From: Rubrobacter tropicus
GTDB taxonomy: Bacteria; Actinomycetota; Rubrobacteria; Rubrobacterales; Rubrobacteraceae
NCBI RefSeq assembly: GCF_011492945.1
Contig: NZ_CP045119.1
Location: 682,001-746,000 of the forward strand
Direction of reading: 5' to 3'
DNA: 64,000 bases
The notes under the pieces were generated by a model that worked only from the letters and a program-made list of their open reading frames with translations, did not search any database and was not told the DNA's origin. The translations under genes and the position numbers were made by a program. This document shows positions 22,677 through 30,677 of this stretch, piece after piece (within the stretch, counting starts at the first letter, position 1; each line of letters begins with the position of its first letter).

Positions 22677-23377
22677 TACACGGGCAGTTCGAAGACGCCG
22701 AGGCCGTTCAGGATTATCAGCGAGGTGGCGAAGGAGTTGAAGGTCGCGTGGGCTATGAGGGGGGGGAGGAGGCTGCCGGTGCGTTGGAAGAGGGCGCACA
22801 GGGCGATGGCGAGGATGAAGATGGCCGGCAGTAGGACCGGCTCGAGGTGGAGCAGGGCGAAGAAGACGGAAGAGACGAGGGCGGAGAGGACGAAGGCGGT
22901 TCTGTTGGTACGGTTTGCCGGGTTCCCGCTTACCGTGGTGCGGGAGAAGACGAGGGCGCCGAGGCGGTTCAGGCCGTTGAAGATCGCGCCGCGGAAGACC
23001 AGTTCTTCGACGGCCGGGCCGAAGAGGACGACGACCAGGAGGATAGCGGGTATCGCCAAGGAGGGGTTGCTCTCCACCCAGCCGACGAGGCCGCGCATGA
23101 ACGGTTGCTGGACGGTGGACTCGGTCGAGTAGCCGAGGCTGTCAAGCAGGTAGGCGCTTATTGGGTTGACGATCACGCTCATCACAATCGCCCCGACGCC
23201 GACGGCGATCCCGGTACCGATACCGGCGAGAACGCCCCCCTTGGGGCGCGAGAAACCGAGAGGCGCCAGCGAGAAGCTCGCCTTCCGGCCCAGGGCGCGG
23301 GCGACCGTAACCCCGAGCCAGAAAACGCAGATCACGAGAGCCGCGACGGCGGTGTTCGTCATAACGACGGAGAGCAA
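22676..23377 (-). CDS. CPBP family intramembrane glutamic endopeptidase
   Basis: A multi-pass membrane protein of about 233 residues with the CPBP/Abi motifs EELVFRGAIFNGL (EExxxR), FFALLHLEP (FxxxH) and AHATFNS (HxxxN). Family members are CAAX-prenyl-protease-like or bacteriocin-immunity proteases; the substrate is unknown. The start is uncertain: TTG at 23377 after CAGGGAA, or ATG at 23362. It follows the NUDIX gene by about 16 bases, so the two are probably co-transcribed. Confidence 0.82.
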   Translation of the reverse strand: MLSVVMTNTAVAALVICVFWLGVTVARALGRKASFSLAPLGFSRPKGGVLAGIGTGIAVGVGAIVMSVIVNPISAYLLDSLGYSTESTVQQPFMRGLVGWVESNPSLAIPAILLVVVLFGPAVEELVFRGAIFNGLNRLGALVFSRTTVSGNPANRTNRTAFVLSALVSSVFFALLHLEPVLLPAIFILAIALCALFQRTGSLLPPLIAHATFNSFATSLIILNGLGVFELPV

Positions 23378-23393
23378 CGTTCCCTGCGGGTCG

Positions 23394-23885
23394 TTAACGG
23401 CGCCCGCCTCCCAGGTAGATCTCGCCCGCCGCCCACCCGCCCGAGGCGTCCTCCAGCAACCGTTCCTTGAGCTGGACCGGAAGGAGCCCGATCCCAGCCA
23501 GTTCTTCCACACTGACCCAGCGCAGCTCGCGCAGGGTAGGCTCCGAGCCTGGCTCTACTTCCGGGTCGTTCCCGAGGGCGGCCTCGGACTTGCCATCCGC
23601 GGCCATCCTGGCGGTTACGTCTACCGTGTGCCGGCCTTCGCGCAGGAACTCGCCCACGTAGAGGATGCCGGAGAACCGGGCGTCGAGGCCCGTCTCCTCC
23701 GCCACCTCGCGCGTGGCGCACTCGGGGATGGTCTCGCCCGGCTCCAGCCTGCCGCCCGGCAGGACCCAGTACGGGTCCCGGTCAGGCTTCTGGTGGCGGA
23801 CGAGCAGAAGGCTGCCCCCGCGTTCGATCACCGCGGCCACGCGCACCCCGAAGTCCATGCCGGTCGATGACCTGTGCTTGCCCAT
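23394..23885 (-). CDS. NUDIX hydrolase
   Basis: 163 residues. The Nudix box is complete: GGRLEPGETIPECATREV-AEETGL gives GX5EX7REVXEEXGL. NUDIX enzymes cleave nucleoside diphosphates linked to another moiety; the substrate cannot be assigned. It lies between a glutamate-cysteine ligase-like gene (33-base gap) and the CPBP protease gene on the same strand. Confidence 0.9.
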   Translation of the reverse strand: MGKHRSSTGMDFGVRVAAVIERGGSLLLVRHQKPDRDPYWVLPGGRLEPGETIPECATREVAEETGLDARFSGILYVGEFLREGRHTVDVTARMAADGKSEAALGNDPEVEPGSEPTLRELRWVSVEELAGIGLLPVQLKERLLEDASGGWAAGEIYLGGGRR

Positions 23886-23918
23886 GCCGCGTGAGTATAA
23901 CCGCGAGTTACGCAGGAT

Positions 23919-25274
23919 CTACGACGCGCCCGCGGTCTCCCCTTCGGGTTCGAACTGCCGGTCTAGACGGGAGACCTGGGCCTCCAACTCCTCGCAGGCC
24001 CACAGCACGAGGCGGAGACCTTCTTCCCGGGAGATGAGGCCATTCTCAGCGGCGTGGGTTGCGAGGATCTCCCCCTCCGTGGTCGGGTAGGCGCCTTCCC
24101 GCGCGCGACGGTCCCGCAGCTTTTCTAGGCGTCCTTCGGCGGGCTCGGCGAACTCTAGGATGGAGTCGAGGTAGGTGGTCGTCGTGGGGTCCTCGGCGTT
24201 CCCGGAGACCGCCGCGCGGAACATCTCACCGCTGAGGCGCTCGAAGCCGGGAACGAGAAGCCTGCCGCCCGAGACCTCGAAGGTCGAGATCTCCTCGTTC
24301 GGGGTGACGGTCAGGCCGTATTCGCGGACGCGGGCGGCGGAGGCGAGCACCAGTTCGACGGCGGCGAAGGTGGCTTCGGGCAGGTTGCTGTCCAGGCCGC
24401 GGAGTTCCAGCGTGCCCTGGCGGTTCAGCCTCACCGGGTTCCAGGCGGGCCTGAGAAGGTCCCCGCCCGACTCCAGGAAGAGAGCCAGGTTCACGCCCGC
24501 TTTCTCCATGGCCGAGAGCCAGGTTTCGTAGCGGTCGAACTGCTGGCGGACGAGGTGTTCGGGGTTCCGGGCGTAGGGGCGCAGAGCCCCGACTTCCGGG
24601 AGATGCCTGTAGACGCCATCCCAGCCGAAGGCGTCGCTGCCCCGGTAGCGGGTGGTGCGGGGTGAGAGGCCCGTCATCCGGCCCTCGTAGAACGGGCAGG
24701 ATCTGGACAGGAAGATCAGGGCCGGGTCGAGCGCCGTCGCCAGGTTGTAAAGGTCGAGCAACTCTTTACGCGCCCCTTCGGAAGCCGCAGGCGAGAGGCC
24801 GTGTTCCGTATCCACCGTGCCGGCAGGGAGCCCCAGGTGCAGGTGGGTACCGGCGCATCTCCCGGCGTCCATGAACCTCTCCGGGCCGACGGTGCGGACC
24901 TGGACCTGGTAGTCGGGCTCCTCCCTGACGGCGGGTTCCAGCGGCAACGGGTAGGTGCCCAAAGGGTAGATCCTGAGCCCGATCTCCCGCGCAGAGCGGA
25001 GGGCCAGGCGCACGTTTCCCGCGTATTCCTGTTCTAGATCCGCCAGCGAGCGCACGGGCGGCGTGTTGACCTCGACCACGCCTTTCACCCACTCCGGAGC
25101 CAGGCATGCCGCGCCGTCTCCCTCGGATACTTCCCTGCAGCGCTCCAGAAACTCGTCCGCCCGCACCGAAGGCTCGCCCGAGTCCTCGACCAGGAAGAAC
25201 TCCTGCTCCAGACCTATGCTGCGGTCCGGGGGTTTGTCTCCTTCGTACCCCTTGCCCCCGGAAAAATGTCTCAC
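23919..25274 (-). CDS. GCS2-family carboxylate-amine ligase (glutamate-cysteine ligase-like)
   Basis: Makes a gamma-glutamyl amide bond with ATP, or a related ligation. GLEQEFFLVEDSG at the start, APEWVKGVVEVNTPPV, AGTHLHLGLP and TLELRGLDSN match the GCS2 (YbdK/EgtA) family, with Glu and His metal ligands in place. 451 residues. GTG at 25274 is chosen because GGGAGGAGGAGC precedes it closely; a longer frame upstream has no such site. It heads the operon with NUDIX and CPBP genes. Whether it makes gamma-glutamylcysteine or another product is open. Confidence 0.82.
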   Translation of the reverse strand: MRHFSGGKGYEGDKPPDRSIGLEQEFFLVEDSGEPSVRADEFLERCREVSEGDGAACLAPEWVKGVVEVNTPPVRSLADLEQEYAGNVRLALRSAREIGLRIYPLGTYPLPLEPAVREEPDYQVQVRTVGPERFMDAGRCAGTHLHLGLPAGTVDTEHGLSPAASEGARKELLDLYNLATALDPALIFLSRSCPFYEGRMTGLSPRTTRYRGSDAFGWDGVYRHLPEVGALRPYARNPEHLVRQQFDRYETWLSAMEKAGVNLALFLESGGDLLRPAWNPVRLNRQGTLELRGLDSNLPEATFAAVELVLASAARVREYGLTVTPNEEISTFEVSGGRLLVPGFERLSGEMFRAAVSGNAEDPTTTTYLDSILEFAEPAEGRLEKLRDRRAREGAYPTTEGEILATHAAENGLISREEGLRLVLWACEELEAQVSRLDRQFEPEGETAGAS

Positions 25275-25479
25275 GCTCCTCCTCCCATCGGAGAACTCTA
25301 CCCCAAGGCGGGCCCCCGCGTAACTGGCCGCCCGGAGAGAAATTCGCCACGGAGGCCCCGCGGTCTTTGCGCCAACGTGCGAAGAACCCTCGCCCGGAAC
25401 CCCGCGCCTTACCGGAGCGTCTCGTCTCGGCAAGGGCGCGGGATACGGTGGCCAGATAGCCAGACGACGTAGGCGTTGA

Positions 25480-25530
25480 GCTGATAGCCGAAAGCGGAGG
25501 CGAAGCCGCAGCGGGCTGATGGCTGACAGC
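25480..25530. repeat. heptamer array
   Basis: gctgatagccgaaagcgg ... gggctgatggctgacagc, ahead of the hairpin at 25531. The 205 bases before it, back to the ligase start, show no gene. Confidence 0.65.
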
Positions 25531-25562
25531 GCGGGTTGGGGAGGTATTACCTCCCAACCCGC
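25531..25562 (-). terminator. hairpin at the moaE stop
   Basis: GCGGGTTGGGGAGGTA and TACCTCCCAACCCGC pair with one bulged G. The hairpin abuts the minus-strand stop at 25564. No T-run. Confidence 0.6.
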
Positions 25563-25563
25563 T

Positions 25564-25992
25564 TCAGCCTGGGCGGGTTCCGACCTGGCTGCCGACCCAG
25601 ACGTAACCGTCGGACCAGACCTCGCGCTTCCAGATCGGGACTATCTCCTTGATCCTCTCTATCGCGTACCGGCTAGCCTCGAAGGCCGGCCCGCGGCGGG
25701 GCGAGGCGACGACGATGGCGACGCTCGCCTCGCCAGGGTCGACGCGTCCGACGCGATGGACTATCGCGACGTGCCCCACGTCCCACCGCTCCTCTATCTC
25801 GGCCCCGATCTCCTCCAGCTTCCGGTCCGCCATCGGCCTGTAGGCCTCGTACTCCAGGTACTCGACCGAATTATCCCCGGCCTCGTCCACCCGCGTCGTC
25901 CCGACGAAGGTGGATACCGCGCCGCAGTCGGGCCTCCGGGCGCCCTCGATCAGCGCCCCGACGTCTATCTTCTCATCGACGATTGCGAACAA
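25564..25992 (-). CDS. moaE: molybdopterin synthase catalytic subunit
   Basis: Transfers sulfur from MoaD thiocarboxylate to precursor Z (cPMP) to make molybdopterin. GAVSTFVGTTRVD, YLEYEAYRPMADRKLEEI, HRVGRVDPGEASVAIVVASPRR and IVPIWKREVWSDG are MoaE hallmarks, with the active-site Lys in WKRE. 142 residues, normal length. It starts 6 bases after moaD and is co-transcribed with it. No other molybdopterin genes are in the window. Confidence 0.93.
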   Translation of the reverse strand: MFAIVDEKIDVGALIEGARRPDCGAVSTFVGTTRVDEAGDNSVEYLEYEAYRPMADRKLEEIGAEIEERWDVGHVAIVHRVGRVDPGEASVAIVVASPRRGPAFEASRYAIERIKEIVPIWKREVWSDGYVWVGSQVGTRPG

Positions 25993-25998
25993 TTCCCT

Positions 25999-26241
25999 CT
26001 AACCGCCGGAGACCGGCGGGAGCACGGCGACCTCGTCGCCCGGCTCCACGCGTCCGTCCATCTTCGCGTACTCACCGTTGACGGCGAAGGCTAGAGTGTC
26101 GCGCATGGAGGCGAGGTCCGGATACCTGTCGGCGAGCAGCGGCCAGATCGCCGCCAGGGTGGAGGCCTCTTTTACGTCCAGCCGAACCGTCCGCGTGCCG
26201 GCCCGGTCGGCCGCCGCGCCGAAGAGGAGGACCTCGATCAC
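25999..26241 (-). CDS. moaD: molybdopterin synthase sulfur carrier subunit
   Basis: Ubiquitin-like sulfur carrier of 80 residues ending in PPVSGG, the Gly-Gly tail that is adenylated and thiocarboxylated. VIEVLLFGAAADRAGTRTV and EVAVLPPVSGG are typical. The GTG at 26241 overlaps the stop of the lipid kinase gene (GTGA), so translation is coupled. moaE follows. Confidence 0.92.
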   Translation of the reverse strand: MIEVLLFGAAADRAGTRTVRLDVKEASTLAAIWPLLADRYPDLASMRDTLAFAVNGEYAKMDGRVEPGDEVAVLPPVSGG

Positions 26242-27167
26242 GACCCTGTCCCCTGCGGTTCGGGGTCGTAGTCGGGACCGACGATGACCTTGAGCGCCCG
26301 GGGCACCACCGAGAAGCGGGCGGGCTCGTCGCCGACGACCTCGCCGTCGACGGTGAACTCGAGGCCCGGAGGCTCGGTCTCTACCCGGATCTCCCTGGCC
26401 CGCGCGCTGAACACGCCCTCCTTGCCCGCGTAGTCCGACCTCGCCATGGACGCCGGCGCGAGCTGGAGCAGATCCGCCAACCCCAGCTTCTCTATGATGA
26501 CCACGTCGAGCAGGCCATCCTCGGGGTTCGCCTTGGGCGCCGCGAGCCAGCCGCCGCCGGCGAAGCGGCAGTTGGCGACGACCACGTTGACGGCCCTCAC
26601 CTTGCGAAGCTCGCCGTCCAGGTAGAGGTCGAGCTCCTTGACGTCGAAGTCCTTCGCCACTTCGAAGGACGCCCGCAGGTAGGAGAGCTTGCCCCACCTC
26701 TCCTTCAACTCGCCCTCGTTGGCGTCGGAGATCTCGGCCCCGAGCCCCCCGGTCGCCACGTTTATGAAGAACCGTTCCCCGATCCCGTCCGAGCGTACCC
26801 GCGCCACGTCGAGCGTCCGCACCCTGCCCTGCCGGATCACGTCCTCAGCCTCGTCCGGGTCGTTCGGGATACAGAGGGTCGCCGCCAGGTCGTTGCCCGT
26901 ACCCGCGGGGAGGATGCCCAAAGTGACGCCCTCGGGGAAACCGGCCTTTCCGAGGCCGTTGACGGCGTCGTTGATGGTGCCGTCGCCCCCGGCGACAATG
27001 AGCAGGCCCTCCCGCCACTCACCGGCGGCCTCGCTGGCGTCGCCCGGCCCCCCGGTTTGGACCCAGTCGAGTTCGTAGCCGTCCAACTCAGCGCGCAACT
27101 CGTCCGGGTCGTAAGCGCCGCCGCCCGAAGTGGGGTTGCAGATCACCCGCGCTTTGGGCCGTCCCAT
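26238..27167 (-). CDS. diacylglycerol/lipid kinase (YegS/DgkB type)
   Basis: Phosphorylates diacylglycerol or a related lipid with ATP at the membrane face. VICNPTSGGGA, IVAGGDGTINDAVNGL (GGDGT nucleotide site), GILPAGTGNDLA, FINVATGGLGAEI and the C-terminal FTVDGEVV are family signatures. ATG at 27167 has GGAGGAG about 7 bases upstream; a frame extends further but lacks this. 309 residues. It is unusually coupled to moaD by a 4-base overlap. Confidence 0.9.
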   Translation of the reverse strand: MGRPKARVICNPTSGGGAYDPDELRAELDGYELDWVQTGGPGDASEAAGEWREGLLIVAGGDGTINDAVNGLGKAGFPEGVTLGILPAGTGNDLAATLCIPNDPDEAEDVIRQGRVRTLDVARVRSDGIGERFFINVATGGLGAEISDANEGELKERWGKLSYLRASFEVAKDFDVKELDLYLDGELRKVRAVNVVVANCRFAGGGWLAAPKANPEDGLLDVVIIEKLGLADLLQLAPASMARSDYAGKEGVFSARAREIRVETEPPGLEFTVDGEVVGDEPARFSVVPRALKVIVGPDYDPEPQGTGS

Positions 27168-27236
27168 CGTCTGCTCCTCCGTAGCCTCACGTCCGCCGTA
27201 GTCTACCCGGAAAACCACGGGCCCGATGCCGCGAGG

Positions 27237-27773
27237 CTACGAGGCTTCGCGCACCTCCGCTTCGGGACGCGAGAGCCTCGCGACCGGCAACCACACCTCC
27301 TGCCTGGACCCGCCGTCGAGCCGGATCGCCGCGTCCTGCCCACCCTCCGAGACGTACCTGACCTCCCCCGTCCCGAACGGCGTGAGCACCTGCTCGCCCA
27401 CGGTCAGCTCACCGAGGAAAGCATCCCTCAAGGCCTCCACGTAGGCGAGCGCGAGCGACCGCCCGAGGTTCGCCCCCTCGTCCCGCCTGTCGGCCACGAG
27501 AATACCCGCGATCCTGTACAGGTTCGCCCTGCTTACCTGCGAGACCAGGCAAGCCCTGACCGTCTGCCGCACCAACTCCTTCTCGAAGGCCGAGTACCGC
27601 TCCCCACTCCGCTCCAGGATGTTCACCACCCGGGGGGCCGCCCGCCGCACAGCTTCCTCGACCGTCAACCCATTAATCCCACGCTTGTAAACGTGGGGAT
27701 CCAACCGCTCCTCCTCCCGCCGCCGCGGGACGCTCAACCATTCCTGTCGCATCTCGTTCCTCTTCTCTGTCAT
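27237..27773 (-). CDS. hypothetical protein with C-terminal CarD/Tudor-like segment
   Basis: 178 residues, family not recognised. The first ~120 residues are helical and charged. The C-terminal part, GELTVGEQVLTPFGTGEVRYV followed by GGSRQEVWLPVARL, resembles the small beta-barrel start of CarD/TRCF RNA-polymerase-interacting domains. ATG at 27773 lies exactly 6 bases after the complement of TATAAT (27780-27785), so the mRNA is probably leaderless. The promoter contains a 16-bp inverted repeat shared with the operon at 7298. Confidence 0.6.
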   Translation of the reverse strand: MTEKRNEMRQEWLSVPRRREEERLDPHVYKRGINGLTVEEAVRRAAPRVVNILERSGERYSAFEKELVRQTVRACLVSQVSRANLYRIAGILVADRRDEGANLGRSLALAYVEALRDAFLGELTVGEQVLTPFGTGEVRYVSEGGQDAAIRLDGGSRQEVWLPVARLSRPEAEVREAS

Positions 27774-27779
27774 GCAGGA

Positions 27780-27803
27780 ATTATACCTCACTGAAGCTAG
27801 TGA
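27780..27803 (-). promoter_or_regulatory. promoter -10 with overlapping 16-bp inverted repeat
   Basis: On the minus strand TCACTAGCTTCAGTGA (27803-27788) is followed by GG and TATAAT (27785-27780), placing the transcription start at the ATG. The repeat would lie over the promoter spacer, a good position for a repressor or activator. Confidence 0.6.
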
Positions 27804-27821
27804 AACCACTGCTAGTAGCTC

Positions 27822-28072
27822 GCTCCGGCCTTGCGGCCTCCGCTTTCAGCCCGGCGCTTCGCGCCTTTCAGCGGTCGGCTATCAGCAAGTCGTCCGTACA
27901 CCCCACGCCAAGCGACAACCGGACCGTCGCGCCCGGCGCTCACCGGTTCGGCCCTGCGCGGCTGAAAGCTGATTGCTGAAAGCGAGGGGCTGCGAAGCAG
28001 GCCCGACGCGTGCCGAGAGCGGAGCCCATAGGGCGCAGCGGGCTGAAAGCTGCCCGTAGGGCTGCGTGCCCT
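27822..28072. repeat. heptamer/REP-like array
   Basis: A 250-base gap filled by repeat phrases similar to 22370-22650: ggcctccgctttcagc, ggcgcttcgcgcctttcagcggtc, inverted gctgaaagctgattgctgaaagcgagg, and gccgagagcggagcccatagggcg. No gene is seen. Confidence 0.7.
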
Positions 28073-28113
28073 GTTGCGTTAAACTAGGGGACCTGCGACG
28101 GACGGAGTGCGAG

Positions 28114-28842
28114 ATGAACCCCGAAGAGTTTCTCAACAGCTTAAAGCGCGAGGTTATCGGGCATCCGGCGTTGAGGCATCCGTTTCTGGAGAGGTTCGGG
28201 GATGGGGACGTTGGGGTCGAGGGGGTTCGGACGTTTGCGGTGCAGTACTACCGCCACGTCAGGGTGAGCCGGCTGTACCTGGCGGCGCTCATCTCCAACT
28301 GCGGGCACGACGAGGCTTTGCAGCTCGCGCTCGCGGAGGTCCTCTTTGACGAGTATGGGCATCTGAAACCGGATGAGACGCACCCGGCGTTGTACCGGCG
28401 GTTTCTGGGGGCGCTCGGGATCACCGAGGAAGAGTGGGAGGGGCCGGCGACGTTGCCCGAGATAGACCTCTACGTCTCGGCGCACCGGGCGTTGTCCGGG
28501 CATCCCGACTTCAGGCTCGGGCTCGGGGCTTTGGGGCCCGCGAGCGAGTGGCCCGTGCCCCCGATCTACGTGCGGCTCGCGGAAGGATTGAAAAAGGCGA
28601 CGGGGTTGCCGGAGGAGGCGTTGGAGATCTTCACCAGCCACGTCACCATGGACGTTACCCACGCCCGCATAATGATGGACGCCATAGCCCCATACACGCA
28701 GGATGAACAAGGCCAGGCACGGGTACGGGAAGGGGCGATGCGCTCCCTCGACGCCCGCTCCGTGATGCTCGACGGGCTCTACAAGGCGGTCTTCCGCGAA
28801 CCGGCCCCGCTGCTCGACGTCTCCGCCCGAGTAGGCGGCTAG
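28114..28842 (+). CDS. iron-containing redox enzyme, haem-oxygenase-like fold (PqqC/TenA-like)
   Basis: 242 residues, all-helical. FAVQYYRHVRVSRLYLAALIS, LFDEYGHLKPDETHPALYRRFL (E-x-x-H diiron-type ligands) and HVTMDVTHARIMMDAI (D-x-x-H) mark the haem-oxygenase-like diiron oxidase group. The substrate is unknown. ATG at 28114 has GGAG upstream. A SAM methyltransferase starts 20 bases downstream, suggesting a two-gene pathway step. Confidence 0.78.
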   Translation: MNPEEFLNSLKREVIGHPALRHPFLERFGDGDVGVEGVRTFAVQYYRHVRVSRLYLAALISNCGHDEALQLALAEVLFDEYGHLKPDETHPALYRRFLGALGITEEEWEGPATLPEIDLYVSAHRALSGHPDFRLGLGALGPASEWPVPPIYVRLAEGLKKATGLPEEALEIFTSHVTMDVTHARIMMDAIAPYTQDEQGQARVREGAMRSLDARSVMLDGLYKAVFREPAPLLDVSARVGG

Positions 28843-28862
28843 AAGGTCCGCCGGACCGCGGC

Positions 28863-29594
28863 ATGGTCGACTGGTACCGGGAAGACCTCGCCTACATCCA
28901 CGACGTCGGCCACGCCGACTTCGCCCTCAAATCGGCGCCCGGTATCCTGGAGATCTTGAAAGACAACGGGATACCGGACGGTCTGGTAGTGGATCTTGGG
29001 TGCGGCAGCGGGCTGTGGGCGCGGGAGCTTCTGGGGGCCGGGTATCGGGTGCACGGGATCGACATCTCGGAGGCCATGATCGAGCTCGCGTGGCAGAAGG
29101 CGCCCGGCGCCGAGTTCAGGGTTGGGTCGCTATTCGAGGCGGAGATCCCGCCCTGCGACGCGGTCACGGCCGTGAGCGAGGTCCTGAACTACCTCTTCGA
29201 CCCCGCGTACGAGGAGCGGGGGCTGAGAGATCTCTTCGGGCGCGTTCATGGGGCGTTGAGACCGGGCGGCGTCTTCGTCTTCGACGTCCTGGGACCGGGT
29301 CAGGTCCCCGCCGGCGTCAAGAAGCAGGGCTTCTCGAAAGGACCGGACTGGGCGGTGCTCAACGAGAAGGAAGAGGACGAGGAGACGGGCACGATGGAGC
29401 GCCGGATCGTCAGCTTCCGGAGGGTTGGGGATCTCTACCGGCGGACCGACGAGGTCCACCGCGTAAGGCTCTACGGCCCGCAGGAGACCGCGGCCGCCCT
29501 CGGTAGGGCGGGCTTCGAGGTGAGGACGATGGGCTCTTACGGGGGCTACCCCCTCGGGGAGAACCACGCCGCGTTCGTCGCCCGCAAGACGTGA
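28863..29594 (+). CDS. class I SAM-dependent methyltransferase
   Basis: 243 residues. Motif I VVDLGCGSGLWAREL binds SAM, VHGIDISEAMIELA is the acidic-loop motif, and LRPGGVFVFDVLGPG is the post-III strand. The substrate is unknown. It follows the haem-oxygenase-like oxidase gene closely. Confidence 0.85.
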   Translation: MVDWYREDLAYIHDVGHADFALKSAPGILEILKDNGIPDGLVVDLGCGSGLWARELLGAGYRVHGIDISEAMIELAWQKAPGAEFRVGSLFEAEIPPCDAVTAVSEVLNYLFDPAYEERGLRDLFGRVHGALRPGGVFVFDVLGPGQVPAGVKKQGFSKGPDWAVLNEKEEDEETGTMERRIVSFRRVGDLYRRTDEVHRVRLYGPQETAAALGRAGFEVRTMGSYGGYPLGENHAAFVARKT

Positions 29595-29638
29595 AGGCGT
29601 CGCGGGTTCCGACGGCCGGGGAGGGGTATAACTAGTTC

Positions 29639-30499
29639 GTGCCCGAACTGCCCGAAGTAGAGACGATAAAGAGGGACCTTGGCGAGCTCGTCGTAGGGGC
29701 GAGGGTGGAGGACGTTGAGATCCCGTCCCCCGTTCTCGTGGAGCATCCTTCGAGAGAGGACTTCGTCCGGCGGCTGAGGGGCGCGCGGGCAGCCGGCGCG
29801 CGCCGGCGTGCCAAGCACCTCATCGTCGACCTCGACTCGGGGGACGCGCTCGTCCTGCAACTGAAGATCGGCGGTCAACTCCTGCTAGTTCCCCCGGTGA
29901 AGGAACCGGCGACGGCCCTCATGCTCGTGCTGCGCCTGGAGGGGGGCCGGAGCCTCTTTTTGCGGGACGAGACCGGCTTTACCAGGGCGCGGCTCCTGGA
30001 CGCCGGTGAGTTGGAGCGCCGCTTCGAAGACCTCGGCCCCGAGCCTTTGGGCGACGAGTTCCGGCCCGGCTACCTGCGGGAGAAGCTCGGCGGGCGCAGG
30101 GCGCGCATCAAGGGTCTGCTCCTCGACCAGAAGGTCGTGGCCGGCGTCGGCAACATCTACGTCGACGAGGCCCTCTTCGACGCCCGGATACACCCCACGC
30201 GCAAGGCCAACACGCTCACGGAAGACGAATGGACGAGGCTCCAGGCCGCCGTAAAGGAGAACCTCAGGGCCGGCATAGAGCACCGGGGCACGACCTTCAG
30301 CCTCTACAGGGACGTCCTCGGGCGCAAGGGACACCACCAGGACCACCTCAAGGTCTTTGTACAGGCGGGCAAGCCTTGCCCCGGCGGCTGCGGGGGGAAG
30401 GTCGTCAAGGAGAAGGTCGGGGGGAGGGCGACGTTCCTGTGTCCCGCCTGCCAGCCCGAAGATGGCTCCGGGGAAGCGGTACGATTAGAATTCGGTTAG
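29639..30499 (+). CDS. mutM: formamidopyrimidine-DNA glycosylase (Fpg/MutM)
   Basis: Excises 8-oxoguanine and ring-opened purines and cleaves the DNA backbone. The N-terminal PELPEVETIKRDL carries the catalytic Pro2 and Glu3 once Met is removed. The H2TH region contains LLLDQKVVAGVGNIYVDEALF, and a C4 zinc finger closes the protein (CPGGCGG and LCPACQ). GTG at 29639 lies exactly 6 bases after TATAAC, consistent with a leaderless mRNA. 286 residues, normal length. Confidence 0.93.
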   Translation: MPELPEVETIKRDLGELVVGARVEDVEIPSPVLVEHPSREDFVRRLRGARAAGARRRAKHLIVDLDSGDALVLQLKIGGQLLLVPPVKEPATALMLVLRLEGGRSLFLRDETGFTRARLLDAGELERRFEDLGPEPLGDEFRPGYLREKLGGRRARIKGLLLDQKVVAGVGNIYVDEALFDARIHPTRKANTLTEDEWTRLQAAVKENLRAGIEHRGTTFSLYRDVLGRKGHHQDHLKVFVQAGKPCPGGCGGKVVKEKVGGRATFLCPACQPEDGSGEAVRLEFG

Positions 30500-30662
30500 G
30501 AGGTTTCAGGTGTCAGGCTACAGGCATCAGGAAGGGGAGGTACTCGGCGCAAGTTACGTTGCGGAATTCGGGTCGATTTTTGGGAGGCTTTTGGTTCGGT
30601 TGTCGGCGCGGGTCGGGGTCACAAGACCTGAAGCCTGACACCTGCGGCCTGAAGCCTACAAA
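30498..30662. repeat. AGGCNTC-type repeat, palindromic layout
   Basis: aggtttcaggtgtcaggctacaggcatcagg opens and cctgaagcctgacacctgcggcctgaagcct closes; the sequence between is unique and non-coding. Confidence 0.8.
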
Positions 30663-30677
30663 GAAAGGAGATAGCAA

